This document shows, piece by piece, positions 15,880 to 25,176 of a stretch of 64,000 nt of DNA; the stretch's first letter is position 1, and each line of letters starts with the position of its first letter. The DNA comes from Vibrio sp. YMD68 (GTDB taxonomy: Bacteria; Pseudomonadota; Gammaproteobacteria; Enterobacterales; Vibrionaceae): the NCBI RefSeq assembly GCF_029958905.1, contig NZ_CP124613.1, forward strand, positions 310,001 through 374,000. Reading direction: 5' to 3'. The notes below the pieces were generated by a model. It was not told where the DNA came from. It worked only from the letters and a program-made list of their open reading frames with translations, and ran no database searches. The position numbers were made by a program, and so were the translations under genes.

Positions 15880-16434
15880 ATGATCGCATCAGCATTATGG
15901 GCGGCGTATCCCGAAATAAAGAAAAACACGAGCAAAAAATGGTCGTTTTCTGAACCTTCAGTAGAAGATGGCAGTGATGTTTCTCACCTGATTGCTGCTT
16001 GTCCACCTCTCGACGTTAACTCATCTTATTGCCATTTTCTTCAATCCATGCATTTTAGCCAAACATGTGTTCTCGCGCGGTACGATGGTGATATCGCAGG
16101 GTTTGTGTCGGCGTATAGAAAACCCGATGAGCCCAGTACATTATTTGTTTGGCAAGTGGCGGTTGCACCAAGGTTTCGAGGTAAAGGACTGGCATCGAGC
16201 ATGCTTGATGAATTGCTAAGTCGAGATCATCTTAGCAGCATTAATTCGGTTGAAACGACGATCACTGAGAAAAATGACGCTTCGTGGGCCGTGTTTCAAA
16301 AGCTGGATAAAAGCAATGGAGAGCGTGGAGAAGTCAGCACGTTCCTTGAAAAAAAGACACATTTTAAGGGAAAGCAGGATACTGAGTATCTGTACCAAAT
16401 TCCGCTCATTGAACTGCAACCTAAAGGCAGATAG
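15880..16434 (+). CDS. ectA: L-2,4-diaminobutyrate acetyltransferase EctA, orphan
   Basis: 184 residues. EctA acetylates diaminobutyrate at the gamma amine, the second step of ectoine synthesis. Conserved stretches include SEPSVEDGSDV, CPPLDVNSSYCHFLQS, the GNAT acetyl-CoA loop VAVAPRFRGKGLASSML, GERGEVSTFL and HFKGKQDTEYLY. I chose the ATG at 15880 (IASALWAAYPEIKK matches the family N-terminus) over a TTG at 15868 that abuts the AAAGGAG. The protein looks intact, but neither ectB nor ectC follows: the next gene is selO on the opposite strand. It therefore depends on genes elsewhere or makes N-acetyl-diaminobutyrate alone. Confidence 0.92.
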   Translation: MIASALWAAYPEIKKNTSKKWSFSEPSVEDGSDVSHLIAACPPLDVNSSYCHFLQSMHFSQTCVLARYDGDIAGFVSAYRKPDEPSTLFVWQVAVAPRFRGKGLASSMLDELLSRDHLSSINSVETTITEKNDASWAVFQKLDKSNGERGEVSTFLEKKTHFKGKQDTEYLYQIPLIELQPKGR

Positions 16435-16634
16435 CCGTAGACTTATTACGGTAGAGCCCCTAGGAACGCACATCAAAGCAAAGAACACTCTTATTTGATT
16501 GGAGACGGATAGAGGGTGTGACGGAATTGGCCAGTGATCATGGCGTATTTTCAGTTAATTTGGTGATTTACTCATTAACTAAAAATACGCATTTGGATGC
16601 CTTTACCGATCGTTTAAGCACCGCACCAATCGTT

Positions 16635-18170
16635 CTAAGTACCGCAAAACGTTCGATACGGACCAAAGCTACTCGGTGCTGGAAGTTCAAATTCTTCACA
16701 ATTCGGTTGTACTTCAAAAGGATTCATCAGAACTGACAGTAACCGTTCAAAAGGCTGGAAGTCGTTATGTTGCTCTGCCGCTGATAGTGCTTCCTCTACC
16801 TTGTGGTTTCTAGGAATATAAACTGGATTGTGGGCATTCATCAAAGTGACACTTTCTCCTTCCGTTATTGCCTCTCTTTCCATTCTCGCAAGCCATTTTG
16901 TTTTCCATTCTTCCCATCGTTCTGCGTCAGCAAAGAGTGCGAGGGCGCTGCTGTCATTTGATAGTAGGGCAGACGATAATGATCGGAAAAACAGAGTAAA
17001 GTCGATGTGCTGCTGATGAAGCATGGTCAGCGTGTCTTGCACAAATTTAAGATCACCATCTTCTTGATTGGTAAGACCTAACTTGGAGCGCATGCCATCT
17101 AGCCATAGTTGGTTATACAAATTCATAAACTCATGCAGTGTATTGGTGGCTATTTCCACCGCTTCCTCTTCATTTTCTGCAAGCAGTGGTAAGAGTGTTT
17201 CTGCAAATCGAGCTAAATTCCATTGCGCTATTTGAGGCTGATTGCTGTATGCGTATCGACCATTCGCATCGATAGAGCTAAATAATGTATTTGGGTCGTA
17301 GTGGTCCATAAAGGCACACGGGCCATAATCAATCGTTTCCCCTGATACGGTGGTGTTGTCTGTGTTCATCACCCCATGAATGAAGCCAACGAGCTGCCAC
17401 TTGGACACTAAAAGAGCTTGTCGCGTACAGACAGACTTAAGCAGCTCAAGATAGCGTGAATCGGAATTATTTACTTCTGGATAATGACGCTCAATCGTGT
17501 AGTCAGCCAATCGCTTTACGTCGTTGGGATCACCTTGAGCGGCAAAGAACTGAAAAGTACCCACTCGAATATGGCTGGCAGCGACACGGGTTAGCGTTGC
17601 CCCATCTACCATGTGATCACGCCAGATTTGTTCGCCAGTCGTCACCGCTGCGAGTGCGCGTGTTGTTGGAATGTGAAGTGCGTGCATCGCTTCTGCGACC
17701 AAGTATTCACGGATCACGGGGCCGATGGCTGCTTTACCATCGCCTGATCGCGAGTAAGGGGTTCGCCCTGAGCCTTTGAGTTGAATGTCTTTTCGCTGCC
17801 CTGTTACATCAATAACTTCTCCGAGCAGCAACGCGCGTCCATCCCCAAGCTGTGGGTTGTAATGTCCGAATTGATGACCGGCATACGCTTGAGCGATTGG
17901 GTTGGCACCCGGTAACGATGTTTGCCCCGAAAAAATGTGAGCGAGTTCCTCATCACTGGCGCTATTGATTTCAATCTTCAACGATTGTGCGAGAGAGTGA
18001 TTGAACTTGATCAGCTTAGGTGAAGGGGCGTTTTCGGCATTTTGGTGCTGATAGAATCCTTCTAAATCTCGGACATAGCTGTTGTCAAAATGAACACAAA
18101 GAGATTCTTCACTGTGTTGTTCGTGTTCTGAATGTAGTGCGGAATCTGAATTTTTCGGCTGCTCTTGCAT
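16635..18170 (-). CDS. selO: Protein adenylyltransferase SelO (YdiU)
   Basis: 511 residues of the SelO pseudokinase-fold family, which transfers AMP from ATP to Ser/Thr/Tyr of target proteins and responds to redox stress. YAGHQFGHYNPQLGDGRA, the QLKGSGRTPYSRSGDGKA loop, REYLVAEAMHALHIPTTRA, HGVMNTDNTTVSGETIDYGPCAF (metal/nucleotide-binding) are all intact. It ends in CGT, so the penultimate region keeps the Cys seen in bacterial homologues. Monocistronic, divergent from the VOC gene, with AT-rich promoter sequence between. Confidence 0.95.
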   Translation of the reverse strand: MQEQPKNSDSALHSEHEQHSEESLCVHFDNSYVRDLEGFYQHQNAENAPSPKLIKFNHSLAQSLKIEINSASDEELAHIFSGQTSLPGANPIAQAYAGHQFGHYNPQLGDGRALLLGEVIDVTGQRKDIQLKGSGRTPYSRSGDGKAAIGPVIREYLVAEAMHALHIPTTRALAAVTTGEQIWRDHMVDGATLTRVAASHIRVGTFQFFAAQGDPNDVKRLADYTIERHYPEVNNSDSRYLELLKSVCTRQALLVSKWQLVGFIHGVMNTDNTTVSGETIDYGPCAFMDHYDPNTLFSSIDANGRYAYSNQPQIAQWNLARFAETLLPLLAENEEEAVEIATNTLHEFMNLYNQLWLDGMRSKLGLTNQEDGDLKFVQDTLTMLHQQHIDFTLFFRSLSSALLSNDSSALALFADAERWEEWKTKWLARMEREAITEGESVTLMNAHNPVYIPRNHKVEEALSAAEQHNDFQPFERLLSVLMNPFEVQPNCEEFELPAPSSFGPYRTFCGT

Positions 18171-18299
18171 TGTAACATTCCTGTTAACATGAATAGTGCC
18201 ACCTTACTTGTACTGAGAGATAAGAGCAATAAGTGCCATTATTGTGTGACCAATTTTTATCAATAGAGACTTACAGTATCAAGGCGGTTTTTAATAAAA

Positions 18300-18318
18300 T
18301 ATAATTATCATTTATATA
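18300..18318. promoter_or_regulatory. Possible Fur box between selO and the VOC gene
   Basis: TATAATTATCATTTATATA matches about 12 of 19 positions of the Fur consensus, and a second similar stretch (ATGATAATTTTTGTTAAT) lies 10 bp on. The region is very AT-rich, so chance matches are likely. Confidence 0.3.
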
Positions 18319-18410
18319 ATTTATGATAATTTTTGTTAATCTGGTTCTTTGCTTATACTCTCTTCATCGAAACAAGGTATGACACAAATTCTTAGAGATT
18401 GGAGCAAATT

Positions 18411-18896
18411 ATGAAAATGAATCACGTAGGTATTATGGTTGGCGATATGGACAAAGCGGTTGAGTTTTACACCAAAGCGCTGGGTCTAAAAATAGTGATG
18501 AATAACACCAAAGTTATCGAAGAGCGCGAAACAGCGATTGGCCGTATGTGTATTGCTGTTTTCGGTGAAGGCTTTAAAGGTTTTAACATCGCACACCTGG
18601 TTACCTCTGATGGTATTGGTGTCGAAATGTTTGAGATGAAAGAGCGCCAAGAGCGTCACGAAGTGGATTTCTCTCGCCTCGGAATCTTCCATTTTTGTCT
18701 ACAAACTGATGACTTTGAAGGTGTGATTGAGCGCACTGAACAATATGGCGGTAAGGTTCGCATGGATATTATGCGCTACCACCCAGAAGATGACAGCAAG
18801 CCTGCACAAATGGTTTACCTAGAAGACCCGTTTGGTAATTTGTTTGAGCTCTACTCGCACACCTACGAAGAGACTTATGCGTCAGATTACGAGTAA
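18411..18896 (+). CDS. VOC family (glyoxalase-like) protein
   Basis: 161 residues with the vicinal-oxygen-chelate fold: KMNHVGIMVGDMDKAVEFYTKALGL (first beta-alpha-beta-beta unit with metal His) and LGIFHFCLQTDDFEGVIER, then YLEDPFGNLFELYSH with the metal Glu. Metal-dependent dioxygenase, isomerase or lyase on a small molecule; substrate unknown. Start chosen at ATG 18411, 6 nt after GGAG; an upstream TTG frame start is not needed. Followed 27 bp later by a perfect terminator. Confidence 0.92.
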   Translation: MKMNHVGIMVGDMDKAVEFYTKALGLKIVMNNTKVIEERETAIGRMCIAVFGEGFKGFNIAHLVTSDGIGVEMFEMKERQERHEVDFSRLGIFHFCLQTDDFEGVIERTEQYGGKVRMDIMRYHPEDDSKPAQMVYLEDPFGNLFELYSHTYEETYASDYE

Positions 18897-18923
18897 TTTT
18901 TTGAAAACAAAGAATTGATGAAG

Positions 18924-18952
18924 AAGGACTGGCCACTAGCCAGTCCTTTTTG
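18924..18952 (+). terminator. Rho-independent terminator after the VOC gene
   Basis: Perfect 10-bp stem AAGGACTGGC / GCCAGTCCTT with a 5-nt loop and T-tract. Confidence 0.9.
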
Positions 18953-19028
18953 TTGTTTAGTCGCCAGAATCGAGAGTTTGTATTTGCCAGCTTTTAATAG
19001 GACATAAGTTGGCATCAATAGGAATATA

Positions 19029-19086
19029 CTCATTTCTCATTTCTCATTTCTCATTTCTCAGCGGGATAGAGGGATAGAGGGATAGA
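19029..19086. repeat. Adjacent heptamer and octamer tandem arrays
   Basis: CTCATTT is repeated 4.6 times (19029-19060) and, two bases later, GGGATAGA three times (19063-19086). The second unit resembles the AGAGGAT array at 15404. Both lie upstream of the alkC-like gene. Confidence 0.9.
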
Positions 19087-19191
19087 CGACGATACAGGAG
19101 AGACTTATGTTAGCGATGTCCTCAAACGGTGGAAGCGTTTTTTCCTTAGAAAATCATGTGACTCATATTCAACAACTAGGATCTCACTCAT

Positions 19192-20331
19192 ATGCCTGAA
19201 GCCTTTAAAAATATTTTTAATCCTCAACTGGTAGAAAACCTTGCTTGTCAGCTAAAACAAGTTGATAGCCAGTTCGATGACACTGCGTTCGTTGCAGCGG
19301 TTAACAGCCAACTGGAAAGTCTGGAGCTAAAACAGCGTAGTGACCTGATATGTCATCAGCTAAGCCATTATTTACCTAAGGACTTTGAGCGCAGCAGTGA
19401 AATACTACATGGTGTACTGGGTGAGCGAATTGATGCTCAGGCACCTGATGCCACGATTTCGAAGCCAAGTACGCAAAGTGGTGTTAATGGTTGGGCGATC
19501 ATGCCACTGGCAGACTATGTTTCACGTCATGGTATGCAGCATTTCGACTTGTCAATGAAGTTACTGAAAGAGATGACTAAACGCTCAAGTTCAGAGTTTG
19601 CCATTCGACCATTTTTGGATGAACAGCCGGATCAAACAATGCTGGTGGTGCATCAATGGGCCTTGGATGAAGACGAGCATGTTCGTCGTCTGGCTAGTGA
19701 AGGCTCAAGGCCACGCTTGCCTTGGGGAATGCGCCTTAACAAGTTTGTTAAAGACCCTCAGGCGTTGTTACCGTTGCTGGAAAAACTCAAAGATGATCCA
19801 AGCGAATACGTTCGTCGATCAGTGGCTAACAACCTGAATGATATCAGTAAAGATCACCCTGATTTAGTGGCTCAGGTTGCTGGAGATTGGTTGATTGGTG
19901 CCAGTCAAGAGCGGAAAAAATTGATTAAGCATGCTTGTCGTAGCTTGATAAAATCAGGACACCCGGACACGTTAAAAGCATTGGGATATGGTGATGTAGA
20001 GTTGGATGAGTGTTTACTTGATATTTCCGCGCCAAAGCTCATGTATGGTGGCTCAATCCAACTGAGTGCAACGATTAAATCGGTAATGAAACATGTTCAA
20101 CCGTTGATGATCGACTACATTGTTCATCATCAGAAAGCGAACGGCACTACGTCACCGAAGGTATTTAAATGGCGTACTGTCGATATAGCACCTGGCGACA
20201 GCCTGACAATAAAGAAAAAGCATACGATAAAACCAATCACTACACGGGTCTATTACCCAGGAATACATAAGGTCGAATTGCAGGTGAACGGTAAGATTGT
20301 AGCGCAGAATGAATTTGAATTAATGATGTAA
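19192..20331 (+). CDS. AlkC-like DNA alkylpurine glycosylase
   Basis: 379 residues. The N-terminal and central part is HEAT-like helical repeat (about 1-270; VRRLASEGSRPRLPWGMRLNKF and YVRRSVANNLNDISKDHP), the DNA-cradling fold of AlkC/AlkD glycosylases. A beta-rich C-terminal domain of about 100 residues (LDISAPKLMYGGSIQLSATI to the end) fits the Ig-like domain that distinguishes AlkC from AlkD. It should remove 3-methyladenine-type lesions from DNA. ATG at 19192 is downstream of AGGATC. Single gene. Confidence 0.88.
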   Translation: MPEAFKNIFNPQLVENLACQLKQVDSQFDDTAFVAAVNSQLESLELKQRSDLICHQLSHYLPKDFERSSEILHGVLGERIDAQAPDATISKPSTQSGVNGWAIMPLADYVSRHGMQHFDLSMKLLKEMTKRSSSEFAIRPFLDEQPDQTMLVVHQWALDEDEHVRRLASEGSRPRLPWGMRLNKFVKDPQALLPLLEKLKDDPSEYVRRSVANNLNDISKDHPDLVAQVAGDWLIGASQERKKLIKHACRSLIKSGHPDTLKALGYGDVELDECLLDISAPKLMYGGSIQLSATIKSVMKHVQPLMIDYIVHHQKANGTTSPKVFKWRTVDIAPGDSLTIKKKHTIKPITTRVYYPGIHKVELQVNGKIVAQNEFELMM

Positions 20332-20692
20332 AGCTGTGGTGCGATTTGTATTTTTACTACTACCGTTGCTATTCAGAAGCTTACACTCAGATTGAACATA
20401 TTTTATGACAGCTTCAATGTCTCTTTGGGTGTTCGCTTTTATCATTGAATGACGCCCTCCACGAAGACTGAAAATTTAGGCTATTTTCTCAGGCCTAGGT
20501 AAGCAATTCAATGTGCTCTTATCTGAGGAAGACAAGCACGGCTTAAAGGGTTAGATATTTAAACGGATTAGAGACAGGAGAACCTATTCTTGTTCTTAAT
20601 TGGTTAGAACCATCACAGTATGTAGGCATAGTACCTCGATATATTCTCCCAGTGTATTAATGGCAAGTGTATTAATGGAGAGTGTATAAAAA
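20332..20692. other. Intergenic region with repeat-containing leader
   Basis: No gene seen. The end holds a 15-bp tandem repeat that runs up to the next start codon. Confidence 0.5.
20651..20691 (+). repeat. 15-bp tandem repeat overlapping the leader of the kinase-like gene
   Basis: AGTGTATTAATGG(CA/AG) occurs twice in full and a third partial copy (AGTGTATAAAA) ends at the start codon. The GGAG in the second copy is the only ribosome-site candidate, so copy number could change spacing or translation. Confidence 0.8.
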
Positions 20693-21787
20693 ATGAACCT
20701 TGAGCAGCAACGCCAAGCCACACAACTAGAGTTTGTGAACAGCAAGCAAGACCTCGAATTTGGTGATCTTAATCCTATCTCTCTCACTTTAGACCAACTG
20801 AAAAAAACAACCTCTCGAAGCCCTTACGTTGTAGAAACATTCAAGTCAGGGTTAACCGCCATTGTTTATCACATAAGAATTGAGGGTAAAGATTGGACGC
20901 TAAAGACTAAGCGGTCGGAAAGTTTAGTACAAAATATCGATGGGCAAACCTCATTCCTAAATGAAGTTCAAAGAAGAATTGACCTTTCAGCCTTGAAGCA
21001 ATCAAAACCTGAAGATTTCCAACACATAGTGGAAACGCAATACGCTTCATTTCAAGACGGCATCATTCTTTCGCCATGGATTGACGGCACACCATTACAG
21101 CGCCTCGATAAATCAGTGTTCGACCAAATCTTTAACACGGTTATTCATTTAGAACTCAGTGGCCTTTTTGAGTGGGATTTCTGCCCAGGTAATATTTTGC
21201 AATCAGGCAGCGGTAGAATTAAGTTGTTTGATTTCGGGTACATGTACCGATTTGACCCAAAAATTCATGTCAATAGCAATGGGATATATACGCCAATCTT
21301 TCATGGTGTAGAACGATTTGAAACTCGCTTTTTCTTTGACTATTTATTAAAAAACCCACTTCAATTGCCTGAAAATGAAAAGTTTGATTTATATAAGTTA
21401 GAAAAGCACTGTGCTCTTTTGGCCTATCAAAACAAACTTAAGCAACTGAAGGCGATCGATGCTGACGATCACGTTATTCAGCACCTAACGGCGATCACCG
21501 ATAGATGGGAAGCGGCACTAAAGAGTGCAGAAGCACTTCAAAGTCTTTTCATGCAGGAAAGCTTTCGATCAAATCTTCTGGATCTTCTCGATGATATCCA
21601 TGGAAAATCGTGCTCTGCCTACACAATCCAAAAATCTGATTTAGTACTTGATATGCTCACTAACCGTTTTGAATCACTCAAGAGTAACGATTGTTTCTTC
21701 TTTGGTGATGAACATCTTGATAAACAACAATTGTTAGCGAAATACCAAGAGTTAAAGCAAAAAGCGTTAGATTATCAATTAACTTGA
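20693..21787 (+). CDS. Protein-kinase-fold protein of unknown function
   Basis: 364 residues, not recognised as a named family, but the kinase core is visible: Lys71/Lys73 in WTLKTK (ATP lysine candidate), Glu91 in FLNEVQRR (helix C), hinge-like IILSPWIDGTPL, catalytic loop WDFCPGN (Asp162, Asn167) and Asp180-Phe-Gly (KLFDFG). The C-terminal 150 residues are helical and charged. It could phosphorylate a protein, sugar or lipid component; WDFCPGN recalls small-molecule/LPS-type kinases more than eukaryotic-like Ser/Thr kinases. No membrane segment. Monocistronic, before a secreted serine hydrolase but 247 bp apart. Confidence 0.8.
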   Translation: MNLEQQRQATQLEFVNSKQDLEFGDLNPISLTLDQLKKTTSRSPYVVETFKSGLTAIVYHIRIEGKDWTLKTKRSESLVQNIDGQTSFLNEVQRRIDLSALKQSKPEDFQHIVETQYASFQDGIILSPWIDGTPLQRLDKSVFDQIFNTVIHLELSGLFEWDFCPGNILQSGSGRIKLFDFGYMYRFDPKIHVNSNGIYTPIFHGVERFETRFFFDYLLKNPLQLPENEKFDLYKLEKHCALLAYQNKLKQLKAIDADDHVIQHLTAITDRWEAALKSAEALQSLFMQESFRSNLLDLLDDIHGKSCSAYTIQKSDLVLDMLTNRFESLKSNDCFFFGDEHLDKQQLLAKYQELKQKALDYQLT

Positions 21788-22034
21788 AGTGCTATTGAGT
21801 GGCTTGAATTTCCCTGCCCCAAAAGCCCATAGACTTTAATCCCTGTGGGTAAATCAGAGTCACATTTCTGCCTGAAAACGCATCTGAAAACCGATACGTG
21901 ACGGACGTAATCCATCGCTAGCGATGAGGAGCTATCGAATTTTCCTAGTATTGTATTTGCATCACGAAGGCAATGAGCGCGCAGATTTAGTGCAAGTCGT
22001 TCATATCGCATTTTACTATTAATAGGAAACTACT

Positions 22035-23318
22035 ATGAAAAGCTTAATCGCTATGTCAATCATAACGGCTCTCTCAGCGGGCTCTGTATTCGCCAAGGAA
22101 ATCGTCAATGAATCCTCTACCAATAAAGATGTGTACACTACTCATGACTTCTTCTTACAAGAAGGTAACCGTGTAAAACTGCAGTTTCCGATCGAGCAAT
22201 CCAAATTCGCTTGGCAGAATCTAAGCCGTTTTTATCCTACCGCCCAAGTCGAGCGTGATGGTCCTGTTTACCAATTCCCTTACAAAATTGATCAAAACAT
22301 AGGTGAGATATCAGCGACTGTACACGGAGAAAGTAAGACGCTAAATGAACACCTAGATTCTTATCCTGTTGACGCTTTTCTCGTGGTTAAAGGCGGAGAG
22401 ATAGTCTTTGAGCGTTACAACACGATGCGAAAAACAGATAAACACAACTGGTTTTCAAACTCAAAAATCACAGCAGGGATTGAGTTGGCTAAGTTGGTGA
22501 ATGAAGGGAAAATTAACCCTAACGATCCTGTTTCTAAATACATTCCAGAACTACAAGGATCAGATTGGGATACGGTATCAGTGTCTGATACCGCGAATAT
22601 GGCGACGGGCTTAAATGCAACCGAACATGATGAACCGGAGGCTGATTCACGTATCAACCCAGAACAACCTTGGTTTAAATGGGCGGTATCTATTGGTGTA
22701 TTTGAAGGTGAAGGTAACCAAACACCACTTGAAGTTCTTGCTGAAATGAAGCGAAGAGCGCCAGGCGGAAAGACGTTCGAATACAATTCAATCAATACGT
22801 TTGTTCTTTCTCGAATCATTGAGAATGTCCGTAGTTTACCGATGAATGAGATAGTCAGTCGCGATATGTGGCAGAAGATGGGCGCAAACAATGATGCTTA
22901 TACGGTCGTTTCTCCACAAGGGGGATACCCTTTGATGTTTTTCTCAATGAACACCACAATTGAAGATATGACCAAATTTGGCATGTTGCTTACGCCATCT
23001 GCTACAAAGCTAGGCAATGGTGGGGTAAGTAAAGATGTGATTCAATTGATTCAAGATTCTGGTAACCCAGAGGCCTACGGTGGTGGTTATGTTGGTAAAA
23101 TGATGGAAAACTCTTTTTACAACGACACAAACATTAAAAATGGTTATCAATTTGATGCAATCTTTGAAGATGGCGATTTGTTTAAAGCAGGTGTTGGTGG
23201 GCAAGGCGTGTATATTTCGCCAGATAAAGACTTAGTCATCTCTTTCTTTTCAACAAGCACCGGCAAAAATCAAGAAGAAACGTATGCTCGTGAGATAGCA
23301 AAATATTTCAGTAAATAA
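22035..23318 (+). CDS. Exported beta-lactamase-like serine hydrolase
   Basis: 427 residues with a signal peptide (MKSLIAMSIITALSAGSVFA). The class C beta-lactamase / 6-aminohexanoate-dimer-hydrolase fold is indicated by Ser141-x-x-Lys144 (FSNSK), a Tyr region FEYNSINT and VGGQGVYISP near the end. It probably hydrolyses an amide or ester in the periplasm; a true beta-lactamase is less likely since motif two is YNS and the usual KTG is missing. AGGAAACTACT precedes the ATG. Followed by a clear terminator about 165 bp on. Confidence 0.9.
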   Translation: MKSLIAMSIITALSAGSVFAKEIVNESSTNKDVYTTHDFFLQEGNRVKLQFPIEQSKFAWQNLSRFYPTAQVERDGPVYQFPYKIDQNIGEISATVHGESKTLNEHLDSYPVDAFLVVKGGEIVFERYNTMRKTDKHNWFSNSKITAGIELAKLVNEGKINPNDPVSKYIPELQGSDWDTVSVSDTANMATGLNATEHDEPEADSRINPEQPWFKWAVSIGVFEGEGNQTPLEVLAEMKRRAPGGKTFEYNSINTFVLSRIIENVRSLPMNEIVSRDMWQKMGANNDAYTVVSPQGGYPLMFFSMNTTIEDMTKFGMLLTPSATKLGNGGVSKDVIQLIQDSGNPEAYGGGYVGKMMENSFYNDTNIKNGYQFDAIFEDGDLFKAGVGGQGVYISPDKDLVISFFSTSTGKNQEETYAREIAKYFSK

Positions 23319-24360
23319 TCTGAAAAGACAATAATGGCAGGCTCTTATTGGCCCCGATTATACTGAGAATCATAGCTTACTTAGAACCATAACTTACTTA
23401 GAATCATAACTAGCTGAGCACCTAAGCTTGATAGGAACGATCGCTAAGTGATGCCATTATTGAACAAGATTTGCACTTCTGTAACGCCAGTCACCTGACT
23501 GGCGTTTTTTATTTGTCGAATTAGGGACTTTATTGACGAGCGGTTCAGACACCGACTAAGCATATTTACTTTCTATCTCAAGCCCGCTTCACGTGGTGTT
23601 ACATCCTACTTCTTGCGATGAAGCGCTTTCTAAATTACTTACCGATACTGGACGTATACATCTTTATTTCCCCCTTTGTTACCCCCCTTAATTTCACTTC
23701 TCCTTTGAAGCATGTCGTGCCGTTTTCATGCGTCATGAGCAATGGGTTGGTCTATATTGCGGGTCAGTAATGAATGCGACTCAACGCCTCTTTTAGTAAG
23801 TCTAGACTTTGCGATCAACGCTTATTTTTGCCTGTCCGGCTTATTTCTGTATGGCTCGTATACCTTACTGGATTTATTCTTACGGTAAGTTCAGCAGCCT
23901 AATCAGAACCATCGCCACTGATGCGTGAAAGCATCAGAACCCCGATACTGAAACGCTTTCTTAGCGGCTTGTTCCCGCCGTTGGTGACTGTTTTACAAGC
24001 TGAATAACGATAGGTGAGACAGTGTTATGGATAAGTTTAAATACATTGAGGAACGTATTTAACTTCATTCCTATTAACTTCATTCTTATTAACCTTAAGC
24101 CCATTAACCTTATGCCCATGACTCTAAACAGACGAATGGGCTTCCTTTGATATTGTTCTGCGCCTGAAATGATTGAAGTAGGTGTTGATTGGAATGAGTG
24201 ATCAACAGAAGAAAGTAAGCCACATGGGATGGGGTTATGGACATTATCGCTAATACATTAACCCAGCATTAAGAACGCGGGTAACTCAAACCTTCGTTCA
24301 TTGCTTGAGTCTGTGTTCTTAGTTAGAAAGCTCAAGTTGAAGTTCATAGCCTGAAATAGA
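23319..24360. other. One kilobase without a supported gene
   Basis: Contains a terminator (23483-23510), imperfect repeats of ACTTAGAAYCATAACT (23375-23411), a hairpin CTGATGC/GCATCAG (23918-23938) and degenerate 14-15-bp repeats built on ATTAACCTTATGCCC (24062-24119). A 19-codon frame (24194-24253, MSDQQKKVSHMGWGYGHYR) has GATTGGA before its ATG. The base composition and broken frames suggest decayed DNA or a non-coding element. Confidence 0.5.
23483..23510 (+). terminator. Rho-independent terminator downstream of serine hydrolase
   Basis: AACGCCAGTCA pairs perfectly with TGACTGGCGTT, followed by TTTTT. Confidence 0.85.
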
Positions 24361-24388
24361 AAAAGGTGAATCGAGAGATTCACCTTTT
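24361..24388 (-). terminator. Rho-independent terminator after the outer-membrane protein gene
   Basis: AAAAGGTGAATC and GATTCACCTTTT form a perfect 12-bp stem with a GAGA/TCTC loop; the minus strand ends in CCTTTTTCT. Confidence 0.85.
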
Positions 24389-24417
24389 AAACGAATTAGA
24401 AGCTTTGTTTTATGGTT

Positions 24418-25176
24418 TTAGAAGAACACTTTGTATTGGACCCAAGCAACAGTATCGTCAATATCTAGACTTTGGTTGGTTGATTTCATGCTTCCATATG
24501 TGTTTTCCACTTTTATTTGTCCCCAACGTGTTTTGTCCGCAGAGAATGGAGTGGCTGCAAGCAGCGTTGTTTTCACCGTGCTTGTTTCAATATCGCCGTT
24601 CATGTAAGTAAATTCTGGATAAGCAGCAAAATAGGTGCCATCTGCTCCTGGCTTCCATACGGCATAAGCGGCTGCCATTCCGCCGACAATACTATTATCT
24701 GTTACACCAAACGCTGCTGTAGTGTCGTCTGAGTATTCACCCCCCATCACTGCTGCACGGCCAAAAAAGGTGAGAGAATCAATTGGGGTTCTAAAAATAG
24801 CTATTCCACCCACCGCCGCGGTCGTGAAGCTTGTATTGTCTATAATATCTAATGATGCTGCGACACGAGGTGTGGTGGCATTCTTCAAATTAAATACATG
24901 GAAGTATTGAGCTCGGCTGTCTTTATATCGACCTTCATTGTTCATAGACCCTTCTAAAGTAACCATGGACATTTGACCGTTGTCGTAAGTGTACGATAAT
25001 GCGCCCGATAGTTTGACGTCACCCTTATTATTGAGTGCCACATACATATTAGAGCTGGCACGAGTCATATCAGATGGGTCAACTTCGCCCTTAGCGGCAT
25101 CATCGCCAGCAAATGCTGACATTGAAAGGGTAGCCAATAGAGCGGTGGATAAAACGGTCATTTTTACTGTTTTCAT
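24418..25176 (-). CDS. Predicted outer-membrane beta-barrel protein
   Basis: 252 residues with a signal peptide (MKTVKMTVLSTALLATLSMSAFA). The mature part alternates polar and hydrophobic residues with many Gly/Thr/Tyr (KLSGALSYTYDNGQMSMVTLEGSM) and ends in Phe (VQYKVFF), the usual C-terminal signature of barrel proteins. I moved the start to the ATG at 25176, which directly precedes the signal and has AGGAA upstream; an extra 25-residue extension lacks both. Specific function unknown, porin-like or adhesin-like. Divergent from a LysR gene that may control it. Confidence 0.78.
   Translation of the reverse strand: MKTVKMTVLSTALLATLSMSAFAGDDAAKGEVDPSDMTRASSNMYVALNNKGDVKLSGALSYTYDNGQMSMVTLEGSMNNEGRYKDSRAQYFHVFNLKNATTPRVAASLDIIDNTSFTTAAVGGIAIFRTPIDSLTFFGRAAVMGGEYSDDTTAAFGVTDNSIVGGMAAAYAVWKPGADGTYFAAYPEFTYMNGDIETSTVKTTLLAATPFSADKTRWGQIKVENTYGSMKSTNQSLDIDDTVAWVQYKVFF

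Noticed and set aside
16435-16634. Possible ectB remnant after ectA
   Set aside because: No frame shows EctB motifs before the end of selO.
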